NCBI RefSeq assembly: GCF_016862315.1
Contig: NZ_BOMS01000066.1
Span: forward strand, 1 to 57,821
Origin: Actinoplanes palleronii
GTDB taxonomy: Bacteria > Actinomycetota > Actinomycetes > Mycobacteriales > Micromonosporaceae
DNA length: 57,821 nt
Reading direction: 5' to 3'
Under the pieces are notes generated by a model. It saw only the letters and a program-made list of their open reading frames with translations, was not told where the DNA came from and ran no database searches. The position numbers and the translations under genes were made by a program. Positions 57,583-57,821 of the stretch are shown piece after piece. Positions within the stretch are counted from its first letter, which is position 1, and every line of letters begins with the position of its first letter.

Positions 57583-57708
57583 TCGTCGACCGCGGTCCCC
57601 TACCGCCCCTTGGGCCATCGGGGCGGATCGATTAATGCCGGACGGGGCCGGGCGACGGCGGGATGATCAGCCGCCAGGGCAAGCCGGGAGGAAAGTGGGC
57701 GTGCTCAT

Positions 57709-57821
57709 CAGCCGCTAGGACCGAGCCGCCCGCCAGCACGGACGTCAACCGCCAAGACCGAGACGCCGGCTGGCGCGAACGTCAGCCGTCAAGACCGAGC
57801 CGCCCGCCAGCACGGACGTCA
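57709..57821 (+). repeat. 37-bp tandem repeats continuing past the window
   Basis: Three full units: 57709-57745, 57746-57782 and 57783-57819, and two bases of a fourth. Units 1 and 3 differ at only two positions near their 5' ends; unit 2 is more diverged. The pattern is CAGCCGYYARGACCGAG followed by CGCCCGCCAGCACGGACGT. The period is not a multiple of three, so it is not a protein repeat. Confidence 0.88.

Larger units (their letters stand above)
56745..57821. other. Non-coding, repeat-rich region at the right edge
   Basis: Over 1 kb without a credible gene. Open frames exist on both strands, but their products are low-complexity, arginine-rich and lack ribosome binding sites or family features. 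The region holds a C-rich tract (about 56935-57010), a G-rich tract (57190-57310), 31-bp tandem repeats (57317-57472), a long inverted repeat (57488-57582) and 37-bp tandem repeats running off the window (57709 on). Confidence 0.75.

Noticed and set aside
57317..57821. CRISPR array
   Set aside because: The 31- and 37-bp units follow each other directly without unique spacers, and no cas gene is present.
1..57821. tRNA, rRNA, insertion sequence, integrase or attachment site
   Set aside because: Read through both strands; no transposase or integrase product, no tRNA-like cloverleaf with CCA-end context and no rRNA core sequence was found. A dedicated tRNA search was not possible.

Overview
The window is one contiguous stretch of very GC-rich DNA with GTG and TTG starts, ATGA stop/start overlaps and large antisense shadow frames. 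Together with gene content (an Rv1733c-like protein, an S. coelicolor-type NsrR/Hmp pair, an FdhF/YdeP-like oxidoreductase), this points to a filamentous actinobacterium, most likely Micromonosporaceae (Actinoplanes-like). That placement is inference. I saw no rRNA, tRNA, CRISPR array, insertion sequence, integrase or phage gene.

Layout. 1-727: 3' end of a glycogen debranching enzyme. 805-1851: repeat-bearing lipoprotein. 3.1-26.2 kb: a dense island of 28 mostly membrane, stress or envelope genes: MFS-aminopeptidase, a ThrE-like pair, amino-acid antiporters, dipeptidase, HdeD-like, K+ channel, M48 protease, diacylglycerol-kinase-like, DUF1269, HtrA, arginine deiminase with its antiporter, MarC, YihY, Rv1733c-like and ZIP. 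26.3-29.2 kb: TetR/oxidoreductase divergon and a PEP-mutase-family enzyme. 29.2-37.2 kb: signalling (three histidine kinases, an orphan receiver) around nsrR-hmp. 37.3-40.2 kb: sugar ABC importer without ATPase. 40.2-42.1 kb: STAS protein and a membrane-anchored phosphate-binding-like protein. 42.3-48.6 kb: a tightly overlapped operon resembling thiamine-precursor (NMT1/THI5) uptake plus sulfurtransferase, flavin-type oxidase and kinase. 49-53.5 kb: glycosyltransferase, FdhF-like oxidoreductase, unknown protein. 53.5-56.7 kb: drug exporter fused to a winged helix, divergent from an SDR. 56.75-57.82 kb: non-coding, repeat-rich DNA.

The main observation is a shared regulatory code across the 3.1-26.2 kb island. 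Eight copies of a 17-bp palindrome, TCATCC-N5-GGRTGA (two are degenerate in one half), lie upstream of 12 promoters. In every case a NANNNT hexamer begins 31 or 32 bp from the palindrome centre. Four palindromes serve divergent genes on both sides. Five of the promoters place the start codon at the predicted transcription start (leaderless, no ribosome binding site); the other seven have a leader of roughly 23-45 nt with a good ribosome binding site. By operon logic these 12 promoters account for all 28 genes of the island. This looks like a clustered regulon under one dimeric activator, functionally reminiscent of the mycobacterial DosR regulon but with a different box.

The second theme is repeat biology. 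A family of palindromic elements ending in GGCTGG/CCAGCC occurs between genes and, three times, inside a sulfurtransferase reading frame. Minisatellites with 12-37 bp periods occur inside genes, across stop codons and in the 3' non-coding region. A 27-residue peptide with Arg-Arg every four residues lies beyond the DUF6325-like gene.
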